DNA of 14,950 nt from Acidimicrobiaceae bacterium (GTDB taxonomy: Bacteria; Actinomycetota; Acidimicrobiia; Acidimicrobiales; Ilumatobacteraceae). Where the stretch lies: assembly GCA_003455715.1 (NCBI GenBank), contig DMQJ01000548.1, forward strand, positions 1 through 14,950, read 5' to 3'. Positions 6,304-13,682 of the stretch are shown here, one piece after another. Under the pieces are notes generated by a model. That model searched no databases, was not told where the DNA came from, and was given only the letters and a program-made list of their open reading frames with translations. A program made the position numbers and the translations under genes. Position 1 is the stretch's first letter. Every line of letters starts with the position of its first letter.

Positions 6304-7137
6304 CTACAGGGGCCGCATCTCGTCGCCCACCCGCACCACGCCCGGCTCCACCACGCGGGCGTAGGCACCTACCGCCTGCCCGAGATCGCGCACCACATGG
6401 CGCAGGATCGAGCGGTCGGTCGGGATGTCAGGGCTGATTTCTTTGGTGATGGCAGCGCACCTCGGGCAGTCGTTGATGACTTCCACCACTGCCGTGCCGA
6501 TGGCGAATCGGTGGCCGTCCCACCCGAACTCTGGGTGGCCCTCCGCATCGCCGGAGTCGATGACCAGGCTGGGTCGGAATCGGCGTACGTCGATGACTGA
6601 GTCGGGAACGGCCTCGGCGAGTGAGCGCAGCGCGGAGGTGGTGAGCAGCAGCAGTGGGTAGCAGTCGTAGAAAGCTCCGGGCGGCGTTTCGAACTCCATC
6701 ACCTCGGGAGCGAACTTGGTGAAGTCGGGGAGGGGTTCGTCGGCTTCGCGGGCGAAGATCTCCCGCAGCTCGGCCATCGGATCGCCGCCACCGAACGGCG
6801 GTCGGCGGTAGAAGGCTTCCTCGCTGGCTGGTTGTCGTGCCTGCAGGGCCAATGGCTTCCCGAACGCCGCCGACAGCACGTCGTGCACCAGCGGGTCGTC
6901 GGACCGGACGGTCGTGCCGTCGGGGCACAGGATCTCTACCTGGCCGCCAGCTACTGGTCGGGCCTCGTACTGCATCAGCGCGCCGTGCTTGCGAGCGTTG
7001 CCGATGGTGCCCGCCTCAAGGTCGCGTACAGCCCACGTGCGGTCGCCGACGATGCCGATCTGGTCGAGTGCGGCCTCGTTGACTCGACCGCCGATCATCG
7101 TCTTGACGGGGTACTGCCAGATCTCCGCGACGTGCAT
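6304..7137 (-). CDS. MOSC-domain protein with N-terminal beta-barrel domain
   Basis: This 277-aa protein has the two-part layout of the MOSC superfamily. An N-terminal beta-barrel part spans about residues 1-100 (IWQYPVKTMIGG, GDRTWAVRD), and the MOSC core contains RRFRPSLVID at 185-194 and the conserved cysteine in NDCPRCAAI (Cys224/Cys227). MOSC proteins bind or transfer sulfur or molybdenum cofactor, as in molybdenum-cofactor sulfurase C-terminal domains, YiiM/YcbX and mARC, and many reduce N-hydroxylated compounds. The specific reaction here is unknown. It starts one base after the stop of the upstream LOG-family gene, with GGAGG 7 nt ahead of the ATG, so the two form an operon. It converges with the glcF operon. 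Confidence 0.85.
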   Translation of the reverse strand: MHVAEIWQYPVKTMIGGRVNEAALDQIGIVGDRTWAVRDLEAGTIGNARKHGALMQYEARPVAGGQVEILCPDGTTVRSDDPLVHDVLSAAFGKPLALQARQPASEEAFYRRPPFGGGDPMAELREIFAREADEPLPDFTKFAPEVMEFETPPGAFYDCYPLLLLTTSALRSLAEAVPDSVIDVRRFRPSLVIDSGDAEGHPEFGWDGHRFAIGTAVVEVINDCPRCAAITKEISPDIPTDRSILRHVVRDLGQAVGAYARVVEPGVVRVGDEMRPL

Positions 7138-7138
7138 G

Positions 7139-8161
7139 TCAGTCCTCCACGAGCTCGTTGAGTTGGTCGATCAGTTGGCGAAGGTCGCCGTAGCCGTGCT
7201 TGCCGAACGGGAAGGCGATGCGCGCCAGGTGCAGACGATCCTTCTCTCGCCGTTCGGGGTCGAACGGTTCGGCAGCGCGGATCGACCCAGAGGTGCACAG
7301 ATGTCCGAAGCGCTCGTTGAGCAACCCCAACTGTTTCGCAGTGGGTGCCTGCCGGAGGCGGATGACGATCATCTCGCCCACGTATCGCAGCGAGTCGTAG
7401 TTGCGGTAGAAGCCGGTGATTTCGTCGGCCGCGCGCTGGCAGTCTTCGGTGATGAGATAGAGATGACGGTCGGCCTCCGACACAAGGCCACGCTGTACGA
7501 GCTGTTGGTGCACGAACTCGTCGACGGTTTCCCAGTACGGGTCGCCCGGCGTGTCGAGGAACACGATGGGCACCGGTGTGCCCTTCCCGGTTTGGGTGAG
7601 CGTGAGCAACTCGAACGTCTCGTCGAGCGTGCCGAACCCACCGGGCAGGCAGATGAAGCCCTTGCTGTCTTTGGTGAGCATCAGCTTGCGGGTGAAGAAG
7701 TAGCGCATGCTGACGTATTTGGAGTCGCCCTCGATGACTGGGTTGGCCCCGGTCTCGAACGGCAGGCGAATCGACACCCCGATCGACTTCTCTCGGCCGG
7801 CGCCCTCCATGCCAGCCTGCATGATGCCCGGCCCAGCCCCGGTAATGACCATCCACCCTTGCTCGGCCAAGTGGGCGGCCACTCGCTTCGCTGCGTGATA
7901 CAGCGGGTCGTCGTCGCGCGTGCGTGCAGAACCGAAGATGGTCACCTTCGGCAGGTCGGGGGCACCGGCGAACATGGCGAAGGCGTCGCCCAGTTCTTCC
8001 AGCGCAGCGCCGGCAATCTTCAGATCGTGGGTGGGCAAACCCTGGCGTACCAGATCGACGGCGGCTCGCAGCAACTGCTGGGAGAGCCTTCGGTCGTAGC
8101 CCTCGGGCATCGAGTCGAGCAGCGAGGAGAACAGCGCGTCGGCGGGATGGGAGTTGGTCAC
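7139..8161 (-). CDS. LOG-family (TIGR00730) nucleoside-5'-monophosphate phosphoribohydrolase, long form
   Basis: This 340-aa Rossmann-fold protein carries the LOG signature PGGFGTLDE (173-181; the usual form is PGGxGTxxE), GSAR at 77-80, a glycine-rich GAGPGIMQAGMEGA loop at 108-121 and RKLMLTKDS at 158-166. LOG proteins hydrolyse cytokinin riboside 5'-monophosphates or other nucleotides to the free base and ribose 5-phosphate. This is the long form, with an N-terminal helical extension of about 70 residues and a C-terminal extension, unlike the ~180-aa minimal LOG. I prefer GTG 8161 over in-frame GTG 8168-8170 because a TAGAGT -10 box overlaps the latter and sits 7 nt upstream of the former, giving a leaderless start. 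The MOSC gene follows directly. A nucleotide-turnover role is likelier than plant hormone production. Confidence 0.82.
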   Translation of the reverse strand: MTNSHPADALFSSLLDSMPEGYDRRLSQQLLRAAVDLVRQGLPTHDLKIAGAALEELGDAFAMFAGAPDLPKVTIFGSARTRDDDPLYHAAKRVAAHLAEQGWMVITGAGPGIMQAGMEGAGREKSIGVSIRLPFETGANPVIEGDSKYVSMRYFFTRKLMLTKDSKGFICLPGGFGTLDETFELLTLTQTGKGTPVPIVFLDTPGDPYWETVDEFVHQQLVQRGLVSEADRHLYLITEDCQRAADEITGFYRNYDSLRYVGEMIVIRLRQAPTAKQLGLLNERFGHLCTSGSIRAAEPFDPERREKDRLHLARIAFPFGKHGYGDLRQLIDQLNELVED

Positions 8162-8321
8162 GCAGCGCACTCTACGGAGTTCGAAGAAAGTCCGCGGTTC
8201 AGCGTCATGCCCTCGGATGACTGGCGTCTCATGACTGTCGCTGCGTACGCGGGACCCCGGGCCATCTCCCGTCTGGCCCGGTTACCAGCCATGAGGGCCT
8301 GGCGGATGGCTCTCGTGGCGC
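8162..8321. other. Intergenic region upstream of the LOG-family gene with short repeats and a hairpin
   Basis: I see no convincing gene here. Besides the LOG -10 box, it holds GTCAT (8204-8208) facing ATGAC (8217-8221) as an inverted repeat. It also holds a direct repeat ATGACTGGCG/ATGACTGTCG starting at 8217 and 8231. A perfect 8-bp hairpin is formed by CCGGGCCA (8257-8264) and TGGCCCGG (8274-8281) with a 9-nt loop. The ATGAC elements lie about 35-65 bp upstream of the LOG -10 and could be a regulator site, which is an inference. Confidence 0.4.
8169..8174 (-). promoter_or_regulatory. Predicted -10 box of the LOG-family gene
   Basis: On the minus strand it reads TAGAGT, 7 nt before the GTG at 8161, with no Shine-Dalgarno sequence. 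This fits a leaderless transcript. No good -35 is recognisable. Confidence 0.5.
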
Positions 8322-8366
8322 CCGGCTGCAGTGGGTGAGGGGCGGAAACCTCACCCACTGCGCCGG
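8322..8366 (-). terminator. Strong hairpin just after tal (terminator of tkt-tal)
   Basis: CAGTGGGTGAGG (8329-8340) and CCTCACCCACTG (8349-8360) are a perfect 12-bp inverted repeat with an 8-nt loop. Allowing one bulged T at 8327, the stem extends through CCGGC/GCCGG for about 18 bp in total. It starts 7 bp beyond the tal stop codon on the minus strand. There is no U-tract after it, so it resembles the T-less hairpin terminators proposed for actinobacteria rather than a classical intrinsic terminator. It could alternatively protect the mRNA 3' end. Confidence 0.65.
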
Positions 8367-8372
8367 CACTTC

Positions 8373-9476
8373 TCAGGCAAGCGCAGCAGCCTTTGCGGCG
8401 AGCGCAGCGAGCAGGTCGTCGAAACTCTGCTGGAAGCTCGCAACGCCTTCACGCTCCAGCTTTGCGGCCACATCGTCCATGTCGACCCCCACAGCAGCCA
8501 GCGCCGCCCACACGGCCTCGGCGTCGGCAACATCGCTGTCGATGGTCCGTGCCGGCGTGCCATGATCGGCGAAGGCTTCCACCGTGGTGTCGGGCAGGGT
8601 GTTCACGGTGTGCGGACCGATGAGCGAGTCGACGTACAGCGTGTCGGGGTAGTCGGGGTTCTTCGTGCTCGTGCTCGCCCACAATGGCCGCTGCACCACT
8701 GCGCCACGGGCCGCCAACGCGTCCCAACGCTCGCCGCTGAAGGTACGCAGGAACGCCTGGTAGGCGAGCTTCGCCTGGGCGACGGCGGCCCGGCCCCGAA
8801 GGGCGAGGGCCTCGGGAGTGCCGATGGCCGCCAGGCGTGCATCCACCTCGGAGTCGACCCGGCTGATGAAGAAGCTGGCCACGCTGGCCACCGACGAGAG
8901 ATCGGCCGACGGGTCGCGCGCCAACTGGTCGAGGCCGTCGATGTATGCATCCATCACCCTCTGGTAGCGCTCGAGGCTGAAGATGAGGGTGACGTTGATG
9001 CTGCGCCCCTCGGCGATCATCTGTTGAATCGCGGGAAGCCCCTCCACCGTGGCGGGGATCTTCACCATCAGGTTCGGTCGGGCCACCCGCTGATGCAGGG
9101 CGCGGGCGGCTACCTCGGTGCCAGGGCCGTCGTGGGCGAGGCCAGGGTCGACCTCCACACTCACGTAGCCGTCGCCGCCGCCACTCGCCGCATGCAGCGA
9201 CGCAAACTGGTCGAGCGCGCCGTGGATGTCGGCGAGCACCAGTTCCCAGTAGTGGTCGGTCACCGAACCACCGGCCTGCACCAGTTCGCGGAACTGATCG
9301 TCGTAATCGGCCGACCCCTGAATGGCCTTCTGGAAGATGGTGGGGTTGCTGGTGAGCCCGCGGATGCCGCGGTCGATCTGGCGCTGCAGTTCACCTCCGG
9401 TGAGGTAGCTGCGCTTCAAGTTGTCGAGCCAGGGGCTCTGGCCGTACTGCTCGAACAGGCTGACAAGACGGTTCAT
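8373..9476 (-). CDS. tal: Transaldolase
   Basis: This 367-aa protein matches the long actinobacterial transaldolase form. GLTSNPTIFQKAI is at 40-52, SVEVDP at 106-111, and the Schiff-base lysine Lys139 lies in MVKIPAT (137-143), followed by NVTLIFS (161-167) and SFFISRVDSEVD further on. The enzyme moves a dihydroxyacetone unit between sedoheptulose 7-phosphate and glyceraldehyde 3-phosphate in the cytosolic non-oxidative pentose phosphate pathway. The ATG is 18 nt after the tkt stop, with TAAGGACC as the ribosome binding site, so tkt and tal are one operon. In many actinobacteria zwf, opcA and pgl come next, but here the operon ends at a strong hairpin. Length is normal and the catalytic residues are intact. 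Confidence 0.93.
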   Translation of the reverse strand: MNRLVSLFEQYGQSPWLDNLKRSYLTGGELQRQIDRGIRGLTSNPTIFQKAIQGSADYDDQFRELVQAGGSVTDHYWELVLADIHGALDQFASLHAASGGGDGYVSVEVDPGLAHDGPGTEVAARALHQRVARPNLMVKIPATVEGLPAIQQMIAEGRSINVTLIFSLERYQRVMDAYIDGLDQLARDPSADLSSVASVASFFISRVDSEVDARLAAIGTPEALALRGRAAVAQAKLAYQAFLRTFSGERWDALAARGAVVQRPLWASTSTKNPDYPDTLYVDSLIGPHTVNTLPDTTVEAFADHGTPARTIDSDVADAEAVWAALAAVGVDMDDVAAKLEREGVASFQQSFDDLLAALAAKAAALA

Positions 9477-9494
9477 GGTGCGGTCCTTACCGGT

Positions 9495-11459
9495 TCAGTT
9501 CGATGCATGGGCGGCGACAAGTGCCGTGGCCCGAGCGACGACGTTGGCGACGTTGAGGCCGAGTCGGTCGAGCACCTCGCCGCCGGGTGCGCTGGCGCCG
9601 AAGCGGTCGATGCCGATGGAGTCGGTGGCGTACTTGGCCCACCCAAGGGTGCTGCCGGCCTCCACCGACAGCACTGGCAGCCACGAGGGCAGGGTGTCGG
9701 CGCGGTAGGCCGCAGGCTGTGCTTCGAAGCGATCCCACGACGGCATGCTCACCACGCGGGCGCCGATGCCGGAAGCGGCCAACTGGGCGGCCGCCTCCAC
9801 GCACAGCGACACTTCGCTGCCCGAGGCCAGCAACACCACCTTCGGCTCGTTGGCATCCACCACCACCTCGGCCCCCACGGCAACAGCTGTGCCGTCGGTG
9901 CACACCGTGAGGTTCTGGCGGCTGAGCACCAGGGCCGTGGGCCCGTTGTGCTCGACCGCGGCCTTCCACGCTGCACTGGTCTCGTTGGCGTCGGCGGGGC
10001 GGATGACCTGGAGGCCGGGGATGGCGCGCAACGTGGCGAGGTGTTCCACCGGTTGGTGGGTGGGGCCATCTTCGCCCACGCCCACGGAGTCGTGGGTGAA
10101 CACGAACACCACCTTGGCGCCGCTGAGGGCAGCCAGACGCACCGGCGGCCGCATGTAGTCGAGGAAGACGAAGAAGGTGCCGCCAGCGGGGAGCACGCCG
10201 CCGTGCAGCGCCATGCCCACCATGACCGAGCCCATGCCATGCTCGCGGATGCCGTAGTAGAGCTGGCGCCCCTCGGGGGTGGAAGGCGCCATGGCCACCT
10301 GGCCGGCCAGCTTTGTACCCGTGTTGCCGGTGAGGTCGGCGGCACCGGCCACCAGGCCTGGCACACCGGCGAGGGTGGCATTGAACGCCTTCTCGATGGC
10401 CACTCGCGTGGCGATCTTCTCGCCCTGCTCGAACGTGGGCAGTGCCTCGTCCCACCCGGCGATGCCGCCGCCGGCCCAGCAGGCGTCCCACTCGGCACGG
10501 TCGAATGACGCCGAGTCGAAGCGTTGCTGCCATGCCGCGGTGGCAGCCTGGCCGGCCTCGGTGCAGTGCGACCGGTAGGCACTCACCAGGTCGGCCGGCG
10601 CCCAGAACGGTTCGTCGGGAATACCCATCACGGCCTTGGTGCGGCTGACGTGCTCGGCCTTGAACGGGTTGCCATGGGCCGAGTGGTGGTCGGTGAAGTC
10701 GGGGCTGGGCACCCCGATGTGGGAGCGGAGGACGAGCAGGCTGGGCTTGTCGGTCACGGCCATCGCCCGGCGCAACCCGGCCTCGAGTGCGTCAAGATCG
10801 TCGGCCGCCTCGCCAAGGTCTTCGACGTGCCATCCGTAGGCCTCGAAACGCTTGGCCGCGTCGTCGCTGTACGTGAGGGCCGTGTCGCCGTCGATGGTGA
10901 TGTGGTTGTCGTCGTAGACGCAGATGAGGTTGCCCAACTGCTGGTGCCCGGCGAGCGAGGCAGCCTCGTGGCTGACGCCCTCCATCAAGCAGCCGTCGCC
11001 CGCCACGACGAACGTGTAGTGCTGCTGCACGTCGGCACCGAAGCGGGCCCGCAGATGGCGCTCGGCGAGGGCCATGCCGACAGCGTTGGCAAACCCCTGG
11101 CCGAGCGGCCCGGTGGTGACCTCCACGCCCGCCGTGTGGCCCACCTCGGGGTGGCCCGGCGTGGCGGAACCCCACTGGCGGAAGGCCTTGATGTCGTCGA
11201 GTTCCAGCCCGTAACCGGCGAGGTAGAGCATGGAGTACTGCAGGATGCTGGCGTGGCCGCCGGAGAGGATGAACCGGTCGCGATCAGGCCAGGCGGGCTG
11301 CTGCGGGTGGTGCTGCATCACCCGGCTGTAGAGCACGTGGGCCAACGGAGCGAGCGCCATTGCGGTGCCCTGGTGGCCGCTGTTGGCGTGAAGGGGTGCG
11401 TCCATGGCGAAGCCACGGATGAGCGCGATTGCCTGCTGGTCCTGTTCCGGGGTGAGCAC
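9495..11459 (-). CDS. tkt: Transketolase
   Basis: This 654-aa thiamine-diphosphate enzyme moves two-carbon units between ketose and aldose phosphates in the pentose phosphate pathway. Near the N-terminus is ANSGHQGTAM (25-34), where most transketolases have GHPG. Then come the LSGGHAS segment (65-71), TPGHPE (100-105), GPLGQG (117-122), and the ThDP/Mg motif GDGCLMEG (154-161) with DDNH (183-186). The central pyrimidine-binding domain has GIREHGMGSVMVGMALHG and an HDSVGVGEDGPTHQP active-site stretch. The start is GTG 11459, because TACCCT lies 7 nt upstream as a predicted leaderless promoter and there is no Shine-Dalgarno. It is followed by tal. The Pro-to-Gln change at residue 30 is the only unusual residue I noticed. 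Confidence 0.94.
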   Translation of the reverse strand: MLTPEQDQQAIALIRGFAMDAPLHANSGHQGTAMALAPLAHVLYSRVMQHHPQQPAWPDRDRFILSGGHASILQYSMLYLAGYGLELDDIKAFRQWGSATPGHPEVGHTAGVEVTTGPLGQGFANAVGMALAERHLRARFGADVQQHYTFVVAGDGCLMEGVSHEAASLAGHQQLGNLICVYDDNHITIDGDTALTYSDDAAKRFEAYGWHVEDLGEAADDLDALEAGLRRAMAVTDKPSLLVLRSHIGVPSPDFTDHHSAHGNPFKAEHVSRTKAVMGIPDEPFWAPADLVSAYRSHCTEAGQAATAAWQQRFDSASFDRAEWDACWAGGGIAGWDEALPTFEQGEKIATRVAIEKAFNATLAGVPGLVAGAADLTGNTGTKLAGQVAMAPSTPEGRQLYYGIREHGMGSVMVGMALHGGVLPAGGTFFVFLDYMRPPVRLAALSGAKVVFVFTHDSVGVGEDGPTHQPVEHLATLRAIPGLQVIRPADANETSAAWKAAVEHNGPTALVLSRQNLTVCTDGTAVAVGAEVVVDANEPKVVLLASGSEVSLCVEAAAQLAASGIGARVVSMPSWDRFEAQPAAYRADTLPSWLPVLSVEAGSTLGWAKYATDSIGIDRFGASAPGGEVLDRLGLNVANVVARATALVAAHASN

Positions 11460-11466
11460 GGCGCCA

Positions 11467-11472
11467 AGGGTA
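11467..11472 (-). promoter_or_regulatory. Predicted -10 box of the tkt-tal operon (leaderless)
   Basis: On the minus strand it reads TACCCT, 7 nt before the GTG of tkt. The same hexamer at the same spacing precedes the next upstream gene (11916). The remaining 11473-11520 stretch holds only a weak 5-bp inverted repeat (GCACG at 11506-11510 and CGTGC at 11516-11520) just after the stop of that gene. Confidence 0.55.
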
Positions 11473-11520
11473 CTGGCCCCTCACCCGAGCGGCGTAACCA
11501 CTCCGGCACGGTCGGCGTGC

Positions 11521-11916
11521 TCAGACGGGTGGCAGCAGCGTGAGCGGCACGAGGTGCCAGGGGTTGCGGTCGACGCGACAGTGGGCGAACACCTGGCCGT
11601 AGTCGGTGAACTCCAACTCGCCGCGCACGAGTCGGTAGGTGAACTTGCCGGGGTCGACGGTGAAGGGGCTCACGTTGCGAGCGATCTGCTCGTCGTCTTC
11701 CGACGGCCCCTTGCGGAACACGACCTCGAACACACCGTTGCCGCTCTCGCCCGGCGAGCAGTAGATGAGCGCCACCAGGTGTGGGGCAATGGTGGTGGGC
11801 ACCGGCTCGGGGGACGCCATGGAGAACATCGCGCCCGTGATGTCGATGCGAGTGGACGGGCCGGGCGCTTGGCGCATCTCGAAGTTCTCGACGAAGAGGG
11901 CCGACACGATCTGCAT
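11521..11916 (-). CDS. Small beta-rich hypothetical protein (131 aa; possibly DUF6941-like)
   Basis: I choose ATG 11916, 22 bp after the nagA stop and 7 nt from a TACCCT -10 box. The frame stays open upstream through nagA, but that part is antisense-quality sequence. The protein starts MQIVSALFVENFEMRQ and continues with ITGAMFSMASPEPVP, HLVALIYCSPGESGN, FEVVFRKGPSEDDEQ and FTVDPGKFTYRLV. The alternating hydrophobic pattern suggests a beta-sandwich, with no signal peptide, membrane helix or catalytic motif. The opening and the central strand pattern recall DUF6941-type proteins, whose function is unknown, but this is a weak resemblance judged by eye. It has its own promoter and may not depend on nagA for expression. 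It ends 61 bp before tkt. Confidence 0.7.
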   Translation of the reverse strand: MQIVSALFVENFEMRQAPGPSTRIDITGAMFSMASPEPVPTTIAPHLVALIYCSPGESGNGVFEVVFRKGPSEDDEQIARNVSPFTVDPGKFTYRLVRGELEFTDYGQVFAHCRVDRNPWHLVPLTLLPPV

Positions 11917-11923
11917 GGAGCAG

Positions 11924-11929
11924 AGGGTA
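11924..11929 (-). promoter_or_regulatory. Predicted -10 box of the 131-aa protein gene (leaderless)
   Basis: The minus strand reads TACCCT, 7 nt before the ATG at 11916, which is identical in sequence and spacing to the tkt promoter. It lies in the 22-bp gap after nagA. No ribosome binding site is evident. Confidence 0.5.
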
Positions 11930-11938
11930 GCGGTGCTT

Positions 11939-13027
11939 TCAGACGGCGTCGCCGCCGACCCACACCTGCTCCACCGCCAGGTCGGCGGTGAGCGCGACCA
12001 GGTCGGCCCTGGCTCCCACCTCGATGCGCCCGCGGTCGTGGAGACCGAGCAGACGGGCCGGAACGGTGCTGGCGGCGCGCACCGCACGCTCCAACGGAAT
12101 GCCGGCGTCGACACACACACGTAGCGCCCTGTCCATGGTGAGGGTGCTTCCCGCGAGGGTGCCGTCGGGCAGCCGAGGCGCCCCGTCGCGCACCTCCAGA
12201 AGAACCGAACCTGCGTGTCCCGCACGCCAGGCGACCGCATCGGTGACCAACACGGTGCGATCGGGGCCGAGTGTTTGAAAGGCCAGCCGCAACACACGTG
12301 GGTGCACGTGCACGCCATCGGCGATGAGCGACGCACACACCTGCGGGTTGGTGAGCGCCCACGTGGCCACGCCCGGGTCGCGGTGATGCACCCCGCTCAT
12401 CCCGTTGAACAGGTGCGTTGTGAGCCGGGCACCTGCGGCGACGACCGAGTCGAACTGGGCCTCGTTGGCCCGGCTGTGCCCGATGCTCACCAACCGACCG
12501 TGGCTTGTGAGCAGTCGGGTGGCGTCGGCTGCCTCCGGCTGCTCGGCCCCAAGGGTGACCAGCCTGACGTGCTCGGGAAGGGCAGCCAGCCACGACCGAT
12601 CGATGTCGGTGATGAGATCGGGAGGGTGGGCCCCTGGTGCCCCTCCGAGGAAGGGCCCTTCGAGGTGTGCGCCGGCGATGAAGGGCCTGGGGTGGTGATC
12701 GGTCGGCCGTTGCATCGCCGCGCCGATGCGCTCAAGTGGGCGTTCGAAGCGAGGGAGCGGCATGGTGATGAGGGTGGGGCACCAGGTGGTGACGCCCTGC
12801 TGCAACAGCAGCGAGTCGAGCCGGCCCCAGTCGTCGCCATCGGCCGTGGCCACGTCAACGTCGTCGATGCCGTTCACCTGCAGGTCGATGAAGCCCGGGG
12901 CGAGGATGCGGGCAGGCGCTGCGGCAATCGGCTCGACCGCGGTGATGACACCTGCCTCCCACTGCACTCGCGCTGGCCCCACCACGCCCGACGGAGTGAG
13001 TACTTGTGCAGCATCCACGAACGGCAT
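11939..13027 (-). CDS. nagA: N-acetylglucosamine-6-phosphate deacetylase
   Basis: This 362-aa amidohydrolase removes the acetyl group from GlcNAc-6-phosphate, giving glucosamine-6-phosphate for glycolysis or cell-wall synthesis. Family motifs in order are LAPGFIDLQVNG (42-53), HLEGPF (121-126, with metal ligand Glu123), SIGHSRA (181-187, His184), TTHLFNGM (203-210, His205), IADGVHVHP (235-243), VTDAV (261-265, catalytic Asp263) and LAGSTLTMDRALR (291-303). Length and motifs are complete. No nagB or PTS gene is visible next to it. The ATG at 13027 is only 27 bp from the divergent tetR start. A possible but poor -10 (TATGAG) sits 11 nt upstream on the minus strand. The divergent TetR regulator may control it, but this is only inferred from position. 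Confidence 0.9.
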   Translation of the reverse strand: MPFVDAAQVLTPSGVVGPARVQWEAGVITAVEPIAAAPARILAPGFIDLQVNGIDDVDVATADGDDWGRLDSLLLQQGVTTWCPTLITMPLPRFERPLERIGAAMQRPTDHHPRPFIAGAHLEGPFLGGAPGAHPPDLITDIDRSWLAALPEHVRLVTLGAEQPEAADATRLLTSHGRLVSIGHSRANEAQFDSVVAAGARLTTHLFNGMSGVHHRDPGVATWALTNPQVCASLIADGVHVHPRVLRLAFQTLGPDRTVLVTDAVAWRAGHAGSVLLEVRDGAPRLPDGTLAGSTLTMDRALRVCVDAGIPLERAVRAASTVPARLLGLHDRGRIEVGARADLVALTADLAVEQVWVGGDAV

Positions 13028-13054
13028 GGCACCACGATCTCATATGCTGCGCCT
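13028..13054. promoter_or_regulatory. 27-bp divergent promoter region of nagA and tetR
   Basis: A CATATG palindrome (13041-13046) sits near its centre. TATGCT (13043-13048, + strand) is 6 nt before the tetR GTG and makes a good leaderless -10 box. The minus-strand candidate for nagA, TATGAG (13044-13039), is weaker and overlaps it. A protein bound here would affect both genes. Confidence 0.5.
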
Positions 13055-13669
13055 GTGGTAGAGAGCGGGAGCGAACAGCCGTCGACGCGCGAGCTGATCC
13101 TCACCGAGGCAATTCGCTGTTTCGCCGAGCACGGATACGACGGCACATCGCTCAACGACATCGCCGCCGGGGTCGGCATTCGTCGGCCAAGCCTTCTGCA
13201 CCACTTTCCCTCCAAGGAGACGCTCTACTCGGAGTGTTTCGAGCATCTGTTGAGCGACTGGATCCAGCGGCTTGCATCGGCCATCGGGTCGCCTCATACC
13301 GGTCAGCAGAAGATGGAACTGGTCATCGGCGCAGGCTTCGATCTGTTCCTCGGCAACCCCGACTATGTGCGCCTCATGCGCCGTGAAGCGCTCGACGGCG
13401 GCGGCAGGCTCGGCATCGACCTCGTTGCCGTGCTGCGTCCGATGTTCGATCGGGCCGTGGCGTTCTTCCGCCGTGAAATGGACGCGGGGACGTTCCGCCG
13501 GCAAGACCCCGAGCATCTCCTGCTCACCGGTTACGGCGCCGTGCTCAGCTACTTCAGCGACGCACCGTTCCTCGAAGGCCTGCTCGACGCCGACCCGCTG
13601 AGCCCCGACCGCATCCTCCGTGCACGCGATCACATCACCGAGTTCTTCGCCGCCGCGCTCAAGCCGTAG
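13055..13669 (+). CDS. TetR-family transcriptional regulator
   Basis: This 204-aa protein has an N-terminal TetR helix-turn-helix at about residues 11-57: ELILTEAIRCFAEHGYDGTS, then LNDIAAGVGIRRPSLLHHFPSKETLY. The rest is an all-helical ligand and dimer domain. TetR proteins bind palindromic operators as dimers and usually repress nearby genes until a small ligand binds. GTG 13055 is chosen because TATGCT lies 6 nt upstream. The frame is open far upstream, but that part is the complement of nagA. Likely targets are itself, the divergent nagA, or the hydrolase gene 30 bp downstream, which has its own promoter inside an imperfect palindrome. The inducing ligand cannot be predicted. Confidence 0.9.
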   Translation: MVESGSEQPSTRELILTEAIRCFAEHGYDGTSLNDIAAGVGIRRPSLLHHFPSKETLYSECFEHLLSDWIQRLASAIGSPHTGQQKMELVIGAGFDLFLGNPDYVRLMRREALDGGGRLGIDLVAVLRPMFDRAVAFFRREMDAGTFRRQDPEHLLLTGYGAVLSYFSDAPFLEGLLDADPLSPDRILRARDHITEFFAAALKP

Positions 13670-13682
13670 CAACGACACGGGC

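Noticed and set aside
6914..8338. 474-codon + strand frame over the LOG and MOSC genes
   Set aside because: It is antisense to two motif-bearing genes that are coupled to each other.
8158..8358. Small minus strand frame (66 aa) in the LOG-tal gap
   Set aside because: It spans both hairpins and the LOG promoter, has Arg/Ala-rich composition, and lacks a convincing ribosome binding site.
8331..10508. 725-codon + strand open frame across tal and tkt
   Set aside because: It lies antisense to two motif-complete enzymes. It has His/Gly/Arg-rich low-complexity sequence without any domain, as expected from the opposite strand of GC-rich coding DNA.
13019..13025. -35 boxes for the leaderless promoters
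   Set aside because: I looked about 17 nt upstream of each -10 box and found no consistent hexamer, so none is annotated.
12215..13054. N-terminal extension of the TetR gene through nagA
   Set aside because: The extension is the complement of nagA. The TetR fold begins just after GTG 13055, which has a well-placed -10 box.
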